Positions 9,764-19,555 of a DNA stretch of 64,000 nucleotides are shown in pieces; the first letter of the stretch is position 1; each line of letters opens with the position of its first letter. The position numbers were made by a program, and so were the translations under genes. The notes beneath the pieces are model-generated. The model had not been told where the DNA came from. It saw only the letters and a program-made list of their open reading frames with translations, and ran no database searches. The stretch covers positions 124,001 through 188,000 of the forward strand of contig BCJU01000003.1 of the NCBI GenBank assembly GCA_001600355.1, given 5' to 3'. Source of the DNA: Meira nashicola (Eukaryota; Basidiomycota; Exobasidiomycetes; Exobasidiales; Brachybasidiaceae).

Positions 9764-11560
9764 ATGACTATCGATAGCATTAAAGATGAAAAAGACTATA
9801 CTGTCGAACCATTAACAGGACTTGATGTTCTAGTAAAAGGTGAGTAATAATTCAATTCAAACTAGATAATCAATTTGATGTCTAATACAAGAATCTCATC
9901 TTTTCTGCAGATTTTCTACTTGATATGAGAATGATCGTTCCTGGTCTTTTGGATTCAGAAAGATTATTTCAAGGTCTTGATAAACTTATAACGGAAAAAT
10001 GGCCTATCATGGGATCAAGAGTGGTAAGTGAAGTAATGAGAAAGCTTTGATGTTCACTTATGCTGACTGTTTGATTTCTTTATCAAGGCTTCTCTACCAA
10101 AAGGTCGTTATGAATATCGAATTCCCAAAAATTTTAACGAGTCTAATCCTTCTGCTCTTTTTGAAACATATGAAGCACCAGAACATATAAGCATTGCAGA
10201 TTGCTTTAATCGATTACCAGACTTGGAAAATATAAAAGAAGAAACAGATTTAATCGCTTTCGAAGATGTGATGCGACTCAAGAAAAACGCTTTGACAAAA
10301 CTTCACAAAAAAGAACCTCAATCTAATTTAACGAAACAATGCTCAGCTTCAAATTTTGGTCCGATTCGAGTAACGACAAAGGATCATATCGATTCAGGTT
10401 TGCCTCTATTGACTGTAGAGATTTATCTTTTTCCGAATTCAGGTGAATCAGTCGTTCGAATCCTACTACCTCATTGTGTGTTTGATGCTAGTAATATGTC
10501 TGCTTTATTCCGAGCATGGTCAGATACACTCAATGGCAAATTTGAAAATGTTCCTACTGTTTTAACATTTGGTCAAGTTCCACAATCGATCAAAGCAGTA
10601 ACGAAACAAGAACAGAATAGAAGGCCAAAGTTATATGGAAAAGCACGTTATGCGGATCCATTTCCAGTGATGGTATTATTGTTTGGATTGTTATTCCGTT
10701 GGATCATTTTACCACTTCTACGATTTCGTAAACCATTTTATCAAAAAGGAGTTACAATATTTGTACCGGAAAAAGTTTTTAAAGAATGGCGTGAAGAAGC
10801 TAGAGGATATGCGGAACAAAATGGACATACAAAAGATACATTTTTATCAGATAATGATCTATATACTTGTTGGGCACTTCAAAAGATGGCAAAACGAACA
10901 AACATTCTTGATGGATACTTTACGCTTGATGTTGCCTTTAATTTACGTACTCAGTCAAAACAACTTGCTCAAAAGATGGGAATCGATTTAGAATCTGGTT
11001 CACTTACCAAATCCTTACAAAAAGCAAAGTCAGTCTTTCTTCATAATGGAATAGTAGGTTTGGGTATTGGGACGTATTTATGGCGAGATGTGAAAAGATG
11101 GCCAAAATGGGCAATTGCATATAAGATACGTGAAGAAGTTATCGAAAATAGAAAGCCGGAAAATTCGGAAAAGTTGGCAGAAATAATGGGTAAAGTGCAT
11201 CATAATCATATTTCACAAGGATTACCGACAATAATTCCATTCGATCCTAAATCACTTTTTGTCATGTCAACGAGTTGGAAGCAGAGTAACCTTTTTCAAT
11301 CAATCGATTTTTCATCGGTCATTGAAAAATCTTCAATTTTTAAACCTCAAAATTTATGGTCTTCTACTGTTTCTCTTGGAAAAGTTTCAGATATGGCTGT
11401 TACTGATGAAAAAAGTCTTCAATGTCAACCTCCCATATTTGCTACTGTTGCAACTCTTGGTGAAAGACCAGGTAAAGGAACATTTGTTACAGTATTTTGT
11501 GATCCTCTTATGATCAAAAATGGTGATTTTGGCCGTCATGTAAATTTAAGTGATGTATAG
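9764..11560 (+). CDS. BAHD-like acyltransferase (transferase family)
   Basis: Probable CoA-dependent acyltransferase of the fungal transferase family (relatives include trichothecene acetyltransferases), about 553 residues. Exons read as 9764-9839, 9911-10023 and 10088-11560; the junctions keep frame. The diagnostic HxxxD is present as HCVFD (His192, Asp196). The second family motif, DFGWG near the C terminus, appears as GDFGRH, so its Trp is replaced. A hydrophobic segment around FPVMVLLFGLLFRWIILPLLRF suggests membrane association, unusual for soluble BAHD enzymes. Acyl donor and acceptor cannot be inferred, and no biosynthetic cluster surrounds it. Confidence 0.75.
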
Positions 11561-12207
11561 ACAAATGATATTGTGTTTTTTTTATTGTTTGACTATATTA
11601 CAATGAAAGTTATATTATTCTAGATTGACTTTTTAATCGCCGCCCTGCAAGTTGAAATGACCGGCGGTACAGCAAATAAAATCGACCGAAGAGCGAAGGT
11701 CTTGAAGGGATATGCCTGCCTTGCATCCTTGTTCTCTAACAGAAGCTCTAAGTCTGTTTTACGCATAGAGATTGCATTAGCGTATTCTATTCTGCACAAA
11801 CGCCAAAAAAGTGTTCTATTGGAATTATTGCAGCGTACTATACATACGAACATGTGCTACGTTCAGAAGACAATTTAATTAGATTCTTCTTTGATTTAAA
11901 TCTATTGTTTTTATGCATGCATCTTTTCGGCATTCGTATACATACATACATACATCATACTTGATCCAAAGTACGGGTATTGATAAAAGCCACAAGTTTT
12001 TACCTTTTCCTTTGTTTTATATTGCGATTTAGCGTATCCGATCATTCGAATTTTTATCATGTGTATGTGTTATATACTTTTACTTGGTGCATGACACTGA
12101 AACGATACAACAATATGCATCAGTGTCGGATAGCGAGCGGGATAAACATTTATAGCCTTTATGATGATTAAACTGAGTGTAAGATATATATCTTTAAAAA
12201 CAAGCGG
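11561..12207. other. Intergenic
   Basis: Short open frames on both strands have no recognisable domain, signal peptide or family composition. TACA repeats occur near 11938-11955. Nothing further is supported. Confidence 0.45.
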
Positions 12208-12300
12208 ATGGTATGCATCAAAAGGAAATTCTATACTTCCTCTCTCTTACTACCATTGCAATCTATCCGACTTCTAAGAGCTTATAATTTACGATTAAGA

Positions 12301-12447
12301 ATGAACGACAAAAGCACTAATGATCTTATTGGTCCAGATCAAACCAGATACAAAGTAACCGGAGTACAATTGTGTTGTTTAGCGTTCCTCACTTCGATTT
12401 ATACAGTTTTAACAATTGGACTCGTCAAGCTTTTTTTAAAGTTGTAG
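12301..12447 (+). CDS. Doubtful short membrane ORF just upstream of the 12452 gene
   Basis: A 48-residue frame from the Met at 12301 (the frame also opens at an upstream ATG, 12208) ends in one hydrophobic segment (QLCCLAFLTSIYTVLTIGLVKLFLKL). It stops only four bases before the next start codon, in the same direction. It could be an upstream ORF in the leader of that gene, a separate small membrane peptide, or noise. No family is recognised. Confidence 0.2.
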   Translation: MNDKSTNDLIGPDQTRYKVTGVQLCCLAFLTSIYTVLTIGLVKLFLKL

Positions 12448-12451
12448 CAAA

Positions 12452-12757
12452 ATGAAAGCTTTATTTCTCCTACCTTTATTCGTTGGTGCTATAATTACGG
12501 CTTCAATTAATCAAACCTCCTTAAGCCCAATCCAAGGCGAGGAACGTATTACTCTAAGTCAGATCAGGAGACACTTCCAAAATAATGCTTATATCTATAC
12601 AAAGACTGTCAAAAATGGCGCACTTTATGTGACTGCAGCATGTTCGGTATACAATTATCTTTCTTCTGAAGTATCTGATGGGAAAAATGGTTTATGTGTA
12701 GCCTTTGCTGTGATTGCTGCCGGAGCTATATTTTTTGAAGAATATCAAACCGGGTGA
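12452..12757 (+). CDS. Small secreted or membrane protein, unknown
   Basis: A 101-residue single-exon frame with a good signal peptide (MKALFLLPLFVGAIITAS). The rest is short, with a weakly hydrophobic helix (ALYVTAACSVYNYL) and a second hydrophobic stretch near the C terminus (GLCVAFAVIAAGAIFF). Two cysteines are present outside the signal peptide. It may be a small secreted protein or a small membrane protein. No similarity to the other secreted families in this window was noticed. Confidence 0.5.
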   Translation: MKALFLLPLFVGAIITASINQTSLSPIQGEERITLSQIRRHFQNNAYIYTKTVKNGALYVTAACSVYNYLSSEVSDGKNGLCVAFAVIAAGAIFFEEYQTG

Positions 12758-12995
12758 TGTAGTATCTGATTGTTCTTCTCCTTTCAGTGATCAGCAAATC
12801 AAAAATGTTAGCAGTGGGAGGACGAACATAGGTAAAAGAAAGCCAAAGCCTACAATGTTTAACTTTTAAACGCAGAGAATGTTTGTTAAGGAATAAACCT
12901 AAAACACGCGTACGCCCACGTCGAGTCACCCCCCGCGTTTTATTCATTCTCGGTGCCTTTTTTCGCCTAGTCCTTCTTGATTAACAACAACCAAG

Positions 12996-13757
12996 ATGTA
13001 CTTGAAAACAGAATTCGTTGAAAACGATCAAGAAGCATTATTCGATCTAATTGAATCTCATAGACTTGGAGTATTAACAACTGCAATCGAATCAGATTCT
13101 TTTCCTTTTCTGCAATCAACACATATTCCTTTTGTTTTAGATAGAAAAGGTGGAAGTGAATGGCAAAAAGGTTTCCTTCGTGGTCATATTGCACGTGCAA
13201 ATCCTCATGCAAAACAACTTTTACAGTTTCACAAGGCAGATTCATCTTCAACACCCTATTTACCATCAAATCGCGTTTCTATAATCTTTACACATAAATC
13301 TCAAGCTTATGTTCCACCAAAATTTTACCTTGAAACGAAACCTTTGACGGGAAAAGTGGTACCTACATGGAATTATGCTTCAGTTGAAGTTCGTGGTATT
13401 TTACGAGTAAGAGAATCTAGTGAATTTCTTACTCAACAAATTTCAGATTTAACAAGTGATATGGAAACATCTTCTAATCAAGTAAACACTACAAAAGTTC
13501 AATCTGGAACACGATCACAAGATTATCAAGGATGGAAAGTATCTGATGCACCGGAAAAGTATGTGAACATCCTTCAAAAAGCAATCGTAGGGATTGAAAT
13601 TGAAATTGAGTCAATAGTAGGACAATACAAGATGAGTCAAAATAAAACAGGTGGTGATCTTAGCGGAGTGATAGAAGGATTCAAATCATTAAATACCACA
13701 GAAGGAACAGAGGTGGCCGAATTGATAGAAAATCGATCAAAGATTTCGAAGCGATAG
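12996..13757 (+). CDS. PaiB-like FMN-binding protein
   Basis: Single-exon protein of 253 residues with the split-barrel flavin-binding layout of the PaiB family. Seen in order: HRLGVLTTAIESD.FPFLQSTHIPF near 23-47, LRGHIARANPHAK near 61-73, the FxxxxAYVPPKFY segment, VVPTWNYASVEVRG near 121-134, and the hallmark WKVSDAP.KY.N.LQKAIVGIEIEI with QYKMSQNK downstream. Bacterial PaiB is linked to polyamine response and protease repression; fungal members are of unproven function and probably act as soluble flavoproteins. The tail beyond the domain is short. The family is best known from bacteria, so an ancient transfer into fungi is possible. Confidence 0.85.
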   Translation: MYLKTEFVENDQEALFDLIESHRLGVLTTAIESDSFPFLQSTHIPFVLDRKGGSEWQKGFLRGHIARANPHAKQLLQFHKADSSSTPYLPSNRVSIIFTHKSQAYVPPKFYLETKPLTGKVVPTWNYASVEVRGILRVRESSEFLTQQISDLTSDMETSSNQVNTTKVQSGTRSQDYQGWKVSDAPEKYVNILQKAIVGIEIEIESIVGQYKMSQNKTGGDLSGVIEGFKSLNTTEGTEVAELIENRSKISKR

Positions 13758-13785
13758 CATTCACTCGCACACATACTGTATACCA

Positions 13786-14181
13786 TCAATGTTTTCGAAT
13801 TCCAATCTTTTGGCCGAAACTCTTGAAAGCGCTTGAAATTGTACTCCTGGTTGATTGTTTACCTGAGATGCTTGGTTGCAGCATAGCATTTGTGGGCGGT
13901 CCCTCATATAATGTCGAAGCCTTTGGAGAAGACGGAGGACTTGATTCTTTTCTCGATTTAGCTTTAATCCAAATCGGTTGTCCCGTTTTTAAACCATTTG
14001 CAGGTTTATGACTTTCATGACTTGGTGAAGGTGACTGATGTAATTTAACTCTTTCTGGTTCTCCCATGTAAAGACCAGTTGCGGTTGTATGACCTCCTTT
14101 TCCTGGTCGATAACCGGAAGGAGAACTTGGCGGCGTGCCTTCTCTCTTGAATAATACCATACTTAATTCATCTTTATTCAT
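13786..14181 (-). CDS. Small Ser/Pro-rich protein, 5' end apparently frameshifted
   Basis: The visible frame encodes 131 residues from the Met codon at 14181. Immediately upstream the same frame stays open and reads as a hydrophobic, signal-like stretch but lacks an in-frame ATG. An ATG at 14258, downstream of a TATA-like TTTATAAA, lies in another frame, and the two frames are separated only by a run of seven A (14235-14241, plus strand). A one-base loss in that run would explain the pattern. The body has LFKREG (possible KR processing site), GYRPGKGGHT..TGLYMGEPERV, SPPSSPKAS and a basic amphipathic C-terminal helix. The GxGHT..TG[LM][YF]xGxP element and SSPKAS recur in the secreted protein at 16955, so the two are related. 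No function is known. Confidence 0.5.
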   Translation of the reverse strand: MNKDELSMVLFKREGTPPSSPSGYRPGKGGHTTATGLYMGEPERVKLHQSPSPSHESHKPANGLKTGQPIWIKAKSRKESSPPSSPKASTLYEGPPTNAMLQPSISGKQSTRSTISSAFKSFGQKIGIRKH

Positions 14182-14484
14182 AATTGGAAGTCCTGAAACA
14201 CCTTCACGAAGGACTAAACAAATAAAGATGAAAGAAAAAAATAATGTTTCCCTTGCATTTTGTCAAATCAAAAGATAGGATACATGAATGAAGGACAAAA
14301 AAGAATATTTTTGGCAACCTTTATAAATGGTGAAACTTCAGACATTCCTTGATCAACTTTAAGGCCCGTACGAACACGGAGCGCGATAAGGAGATTGGAT
14401 AATCAAACGCCCCTTTGTATGCATTTTGAACGTCCCGAATATGATTTCTAGCACGATAGAATAAATACAAGAACAATAATTCAT

Positions 14485-16196
14485 TCAAGAAGCATAAACA
14501 AAGAATGGATTTTGACCATCTGTCAAATCACGGAAAGCCCAAGCATCCCTTTGTTTTTGTACTTCTTCTTCGCTCCAACCGTTTTGTTGTTTAAGATCGA
14601 GTACTTGTTGACGTTTACGTGCATTTGCTCTACTGACTAACCAACGAATCCAAACTGCAACAAATGCTGCTAAAGCTAAAGAGACTAATGTTGACACTTT
14701 TCCGGGAATATATTGTGGTGCACTAAAAGGGAGAAGGGAAATGTCAGTTTGAATGAAATGCAATATGTTAAATTGAATACTCACTCTTCATCACGGAAAA
14801 CAAACGAACCGGCAATATTACCAATTGCAAATGCAAACATATTTGCCGCATAAGCTGCAGTCTTTTTACTGCTACCACCTATATTTGTTGCATTCCAAGC
14901 ATAAACGATTGAAAGTGAAGCGCCAAAAGTAGCTGTAAGATAAACGGCAAATACGACAGCACCTCTATGATGTAAAGCAGCACTTTCATCACCATACCCA
15001 ACCAAGATTGCAGCACCCACAATTGTTGGAATTAAAGCAATCATGATTGGTAACATTCTTTCACTATATTTATCAGATAACCAGGCAGAAAGAATAATTA
15101 TAACGAATTCAAATCCACCTTTTGGCATTCCTATCAAAAGTGTTTGTCGTGTTGAATAACCGAAACCTTTTAATATTTTTGATGAAAAGCTTGAAAGACC
15201 ACCGTTTGGAATTGAAGTTAAAATTACGAATGCTAAAACTAGCCAGATTCTCAACTCAAACACTGCTTCTTTTACTTGTGACCACTTGAAATGACGTTGA
15301 GCTGTTCCAGATGCATTGTCTCTTACTCGTTCCAGTGCGATTCGCTTTTCACGTTCGTTTAAGAAAGAAGCTGCCATTGGATTATTTGGCATGAAAAGCG
15401 TAACGATTACTCCAACGATCACAGTTAAAATTCCAAAGATGATATAGAGTAATCTCCATGCACCTGATTCTCCAAACGCACCACCACCGTATGTAGTTCC
15501 ATATGCGATCAAAGGTCCAATAACTTGTGTTAAACCGTTCATAGAATAGAAAACACAAATTCTAGTCGCTTGTTCTTCTTTACGATAAAAAGCAACGATT
15601 GTACTTAATAAGATTGGAGTAACTGTTGATTCAAACATACCTAATAAAATTCGTAAAACGAAAAAAGGTGCAAAATGTGGACTGATTGCAGAAAGAGCGA
15701 GAGTGATACCCCAAAGGATCACGTTTATTCCAAGGTACTTTGTAATTCCCCATGGAAACCTTTGTGAAAGCCAAGCAGAAGGAAAAACGAAAACTAAGAA
15801 ACCATAATAAAATCCAGCGCTAACTTGATTATAATTTAATCCTTTTATTGGTAATCCTGTAATCGAAGCATAATTTAATAACGTTTTATCCATAAATTGT
15901 AAAAAATAAATTGCTGCACAAAAAGCAGGAATACGTTTATCTAATTTCTTTTTTACTCTGCGTTCTTCTTCTTGTGAAAATTTTATCGCAATTTCTCCGG
16001 CAAATATATATGCTTCATCTGCTGACGATCTGGCTGCTTTTTCTTCAACTCCAACTTCTTCGGCTGGAAGGGCAGCATTATGTGTTAAATCTTCAACTTG
16101 TACTGTTTGTTTATATTCCCTTTCGCTGTTACCCGATGAATTTCTTTCCAAATCATCTCCAATAAAATCAACTTTTGATGTTTCGTTGGCCTTCAT
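14485..16196 (-). CDS. MFS transporter, anion:cation symporter (allantoate/nicotinate permease type)
   Basis: Plasma-membrane transporter of the ACS branch of the major facilitator superfamily (Dal5/Tna1-like), about 549 residues. Exons are 14785-16196 and 14485-14722 with a GTGAGT..TAG intron that keeps frame. A charged N-terminal tail of about 85 residues precedes twelve predicted membrane segments. Family signs are FLQFMDKTLLNYASITGL in TM1, WLSQRFPWGITKYLG after TM2, LRILLGMFESTVTPI in TM4 and FMPNNPMAASFLNEREKRIALERVR before the central loop. The C-terminal NGWSEEEVQKQRDAWAFRDLTDGQNPFFVY is the usual ACS tail. The substrate is probably a small organic anion or vitamin and cannot be fixed from sequence. 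Confidence 0.9.
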
Positions 16197-16954
16197 TGTT
16201 TGTTCTTTTAAAGTTATACGAAGGTGAAGATGAGGAAAAGAAAGGGGGAGGAATTAATACGACTTAATATTTATATACTCTCAGCCTTATCTACCGCCCA
16301 CGTTGATCGATACTAGTAAGATACTTTCAAGATGGATGCCAAGAACGTAAACCATATGAACCCTAACGGCACCGAATCGAGTTTATTATGTTCTGCCGCA
16401 AATACCGCCGATCCAACATATATTCCCCCACTCCGATCTTGTTCCCATAATTGATATCGATTTGAAATTGTAGAGGCTAATTTATTGAATATATTAATCA
16501 CCGGTTTTACACGGCCGGTACCTCACAGTGGGGCTTATTGCAGAGAGATAAAATGAAATTAGTCTTATCTTGCATGTATTCCACTTGCATAAACGATAAG
16601 TAGGGTTCACAATACCCCCACACAATTTTTGGTATGCACACATGGATTCTTTTAGCTTGTTTAAATAAACGCTAAAATGTTTATTCGGATTGACGGGGTT
16701 ATCAGTTAAACCGGCATCCTTTTACATACATAAATAAAGATGATCTGAATAGAAGAATAAGCAACATTTTAATTGATAGCAGGACATAGCATTTCTGTAT
16801 CTGATTCGAACGCCATCAGCGCTCCGAGATTTTCGCCCCGTAAAGCACCATGTGCGGCCCCGTTCGCACCTATAATCACTTCTCGAAACGCCATGTGGTT
16901 TGGATATAAAAGTGACAATCTTGCAAGTTATTTCCCTCTTGTTAATTTTTAAGG
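16197..16954. other. Intergenic between the MFS gene and the 16955 gene
   Basis: Divergent promoter region of the MFS permease and the secreted protein at 16955. It contains two GCCCCG sites near the right end and a TATA-like ATATAAAAG at about 16904. No gene is seen. Confidence 0.5.
16835..16862 (-). promoter_or_regulatory. Two GCCCCG sites before the 16955 gene
   Basis: GCCCCG at 16835-16840 and again at 16857-16862, the reverse complement of CGGGGC. They lie 115 and 93 bases before the start codon at 16955, inside the distance window seen for the array genes. Confidence 0.4.
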
Positions 16955-17401
16955 ATGATGCGATTATCATATTATATTAAATCACTGCTGCTATTGATTT
17001 CATTGTTATCAGCGACAGCAATTATCGCTTCATCAGCATTGCCGACAAATTATTCTTCTAATGGAGATAATATACAATTTTACAAACGAGGAGGTGGCGG
17101 TAATAATCATGGTGGATATGTTCAAGTTATATTCCCTGATCGACCAAAAAGTTCACAAACACGTCCTAAAGGTCAAGATCGTAGAATTGAAATACCTTTA
17201 GAAAGATACCATAGTAGTCCTAGATCATCTCCAAAAGCAAGTAAGAGCCCGAGTCCACCTCCTGGATGGAAAAAGTCTGAAGGAAGAGGTCATACAGACC
17301 CAGAGACAGGTATGTTTGTTGGACAACCGCAATTCGTTAGAGAGAAACCTTCAAGAACGCAAAGATTCATAAGATCTATTAAAAGTGTGTTTAGAAATTA
17401 A
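16955..17401 (+). CDS. Small secreted Ser/Pro/basic protein with KR site
   Basis: A 148-residue single-exon protein with a strong signal peptide (SLLLLISLLSATAIIASSALP). A short segment ends in YKRGGGG, a plausible Kex2-type KR cleavage site. The remainder is rich in Ser, Pro, Arg and Lys. It carries RSSPKASKSPSPPPGW, then GRGHTDPETGMFVGQPQFV, and ends in a basic amphipathic helix (RTQRFIRSIKSVFRN). The GxGHT...TG[ML][FY]xGxP element is shared with the gene ending at 13786, and the basic helix resembles the middle of the 22069 protein. It is an orphan candidate effector; no enzyme motif is visible. Confidence 0.65.
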   Translation: MMRLSYYIKSLLLLISLLSATAIIASSALPTNYSSNGDNIQFYKRGGGGNNHGGYVQVIFPDRPKSSQTRPKGQDRRIEIPLERYHSSPRSSPKASKSPSPPPGWKKSEGRGHTDPETGMFVGQPQFVREKPSRTQRFIRSIKSVFRN

Positions 17402-17527
17402 ACATTGTCATTTTGTCGCCCTTTTCTTGATGAAGATGACAACCTTGTTTACTCGGGTTTTGGGACTTTTCCCTTTGAATCGAGCGAGCTTTGAATGGAA
17501 TTTTGTTATCGGTGTACCCTTTTCCAA

Positions 17528-18493
17528 TCACGTATAGCTGGCCTTTAGACGAGACTGCAAATGTTGCCCACCAGTCAACTGTGTGTAAGCAGAAGAGATT
17601 CCTTTTCGTTTTAATTCAAGTTCATATTCTTCTTGAGATCGTAAACGTTTAATTTTCTCCAAAAAAGGTTGTAAAGGTTGAGGATCCAATAAAGCATCAT
17701 CATCAGGTTGACAGAAATAAGCTATTGAAAATCTTGAAATCGTTTCAGCATTTGTTCTTGGCATTACAACACGATGTTGAACGCTTTGAAAAAGTCCAAA
17801 AGACCAAAATTCTAATGCATCTGCAACATTTACTACAATCGATTTTGATTTAGGTGCAACATCTAACCATTCTTTTTCATTCTCTCGCCATACTTGTAAT
17901 CCGCTCACTTTATGTTGAAACAAAAGTGTGATACTGCCATAATCTGTATGCGCTCCTGCTCGAATTCCTGAACTTTCTTGACCAACTTCGGTAGGTGGAT
18001 AGTGAATCAGACGTAAGCGATCATGAAATCCTGTATGTTTACTGGAAAAGTAGTCTACATCCTCAACTTCGATTGATCGAGCAAAAGCTTGAAGGATTGA
18101 TCCGCATATATTCTTGCATGTTTCAAAGAATTCATTGAGACTTTTTTGATCCTTTTCAAGGGTTGGTGGTAAGGTTTGACGAGGTTTGGGCGACAGCTGA
18201 GCAAGATAAAAACTTTCCTTAAAGTCACCTTGAGCTATAGTGGTATTGTTTGGATCTAACTTTTCCTCTTGTAATGCCGTATATCCTGTATGCCCGTCTC
18301 GATCTTTGGTTGCAAGTTTTTCTTTTTCGCTTGCATTTAAGAAAAAATCTTCACTACTCTTCCATGCTTGATCCACCAATTCCCAATCGATTGGAGCTTC
18401 AGTTAAGTAGAAGAATCCATAATCAGTGGCTGCTTCTAATAGAGCTTTAGAGAAGTCTTTTGATGGTAAAGTATAAGAGATAGATGGAATCAT
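17528..18493 (-). CDS. 2-oxoglutarate/Fe(II) dioxygenase, isopenicillin-N-synthase-like
   Basis: Cytosolic non-haem iron oxygenase of 321 residues, single exon. The N-terminal DIOX_N part includes ALLEAATDYGFFYLTEAPI. The iron ligands are readable: His182 and Asp184 in AGAHTDYGSITLLFQ, and His240 in VQHRVV. The 2-oxoglutarate-binding RFSIAYF has Arg254 and Ser256. The length is normal and all catalytic residues are present. Fungal members act on small molecules such as secondary metabolites or flavonoid-like compounds; the substrate here is unknown, and neighbours give no pathway hint. Confidence 0.9.
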   Translation of the reverse strand: MIPSISYTLPSKDFSKALLEAATDYGFFYLTEAPIDWELVDQAWKSSEDFFLNASEKEKLATKDRDGHTGYTALQEEKLDPNNTTIAQGDFKESFYLAQLSPKPRQTLPPTLEKDQKSLNEFFETCKNICGSILQAFARSIEVEDVDYFSSKHTGFHDRLRLIHYPPTEVGQESSGIRAGAHTDYGSITLLFQHKVSGLQVWRENEKEWLDVAPKSKSIVVNVADALEFWSFGLFQSVQHRVVMPRTNAETISRFSIAYFCQPDDDALLDPQPLQPFLEKIKRLRSQEEYELELKRKGISSAYTQLTGGQHLQSRLKASYT

Positions 18494-19024
18494 TAGGTGT
18501 TGTTGTCGATGGTGGAGTGAGCATTAAAAAAGTGAATGATAAAGCTGCATGTATGCATGCATCTGACAAGTACACCAACGTGCCTTTGTCAGACTAGCGT
18601 CAAATCATTTATCTCCGTATTTTTTCGACTGTCGGTCATGCTAACTCATTAACATGTCAAGTATTGTAACAAGATCGAAAAGTGATGAAGAGCAATCATT
18701 GTACCAAAGAAAGATCCTGAGGGATATGCATACATAGCTGGTCAGTTAGTGTTTAAAGCGAACCGTGCAGAAGAGAATTTAATCGGCAGCTAGATTCGGT
18801 GTTAAGCGTGAGTAAACCGGCGGTAGATGACGCGCTTTTCAAGAATAATTGGCCGATAGGTTAAGATGTTCCCCGCAAGCTAAAATCTTTATTTGTTCTA
18901 TAACACAGCCTCGATCCATCCTCACGATCGGCGTTTAGTTAGCATGTAAAATCTATATAAGACAGCATCATTGATAAAAAATCAAAACCTTCATCATCAT
19001 CATTCAACACACAACTTACACAAA
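18494..19024. other. Intergenic between oxygenase and PPSY protein genes
   Basis: Divergent upstream region of the oxygenase (minus) and the PPSY protein (plus). A TATA-like CTATATAAGA occurs near 18953. No gene is seen. Confidence 0.5.
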
Positions 19025-19555
19025 ATGACAGCTACAGAAAATCCTGCACCACCTTCTTATAATGAAGCTATTCTTCAGAGAAAGTTATCTGAATTAGCTA
19101 TTAGGGAAGAGAATGCAGTAGTGAATAATGCTAGTGATGATATCATTCAATTTTCATCACCACCATCAACAGATGAAAGCGATAAATCAAAACAAGAAAT
19201 CATAGATAACTCAAATGCACAAATTGATCATAAGAATGGTAATCCAGTTACTGTAGGAAGAGTATTATTGATAGGTTTATTATTGATCGTTAGTCCATGG
19301 TGTGCCTGTAAAATGATGAAAGATACTTCTCGTTCAAGCAATCGCAATAATTGCCGTACAAGAGGAAGTTGTTGTGGATTTGATCGAACGGAAAGACAAA
19401 GATTACGTGGAGAAAGAAGAATTGAAAGATTAGAACGTAGGATTGAAAGAAAGACAGAAAAGATTGATAGAAAAGAAGCAAAGGATAAATTATGCGATAG
19501 AAAACGTGAAAGATACGAAAATAAAATTCAAAAATGGTCAAAAATGGGAAAATAA
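19025..19555 (+). CDS. PPSY-motif single-pass membrane protein, unknown
   Basis: A 176-residue protein starting at the ATG at 19025 (the frame also opens slightly upstream). APPSYNEAI at residues 8-16 contains PPxY, the ligand of WW domains such as those of Rsp5/Nedd4 ubiquitin ligases. An acidic Ser/Asp-rich linker follows. One hydrophobic segment lies around 77-97 (VGRVLLIGLLLIVSPWCACKMM), with further cysteines just after it. The C terminus is a highly charged Arg/Glu/Lys helix (RRIERLERRIERKTEKIDRK). The gene 1.1 kb downstream has the same PPSY[ND]xxA near its N terminus and a similarly charged tail. A role as an adaptor for ubiquitin-dependent sorting is inference. Confidence 0.6.
   Translation: MTATENPAPPSYNEAILQRKLSELAIREENAVVNNASDDIIQFSSPPSTDESDKSKQEIIDNSNAQIDHKNGNPVTVGRVLLIGLLLIVSPWCACKMMKDTSRSSNRNNCRTRGSCCGFDRTERQRLRGERRIERLERRIERKTEKIDRKEAKDKLCDRKRERYENKIQKWSKMGK

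Noticed and set aside
11657..12171. Short frames of 60-75 codons downstream of the acyltransferase gene
   Set aside because: No recognisable domain or signal peptide; overlapping frames on both strands are equally long.
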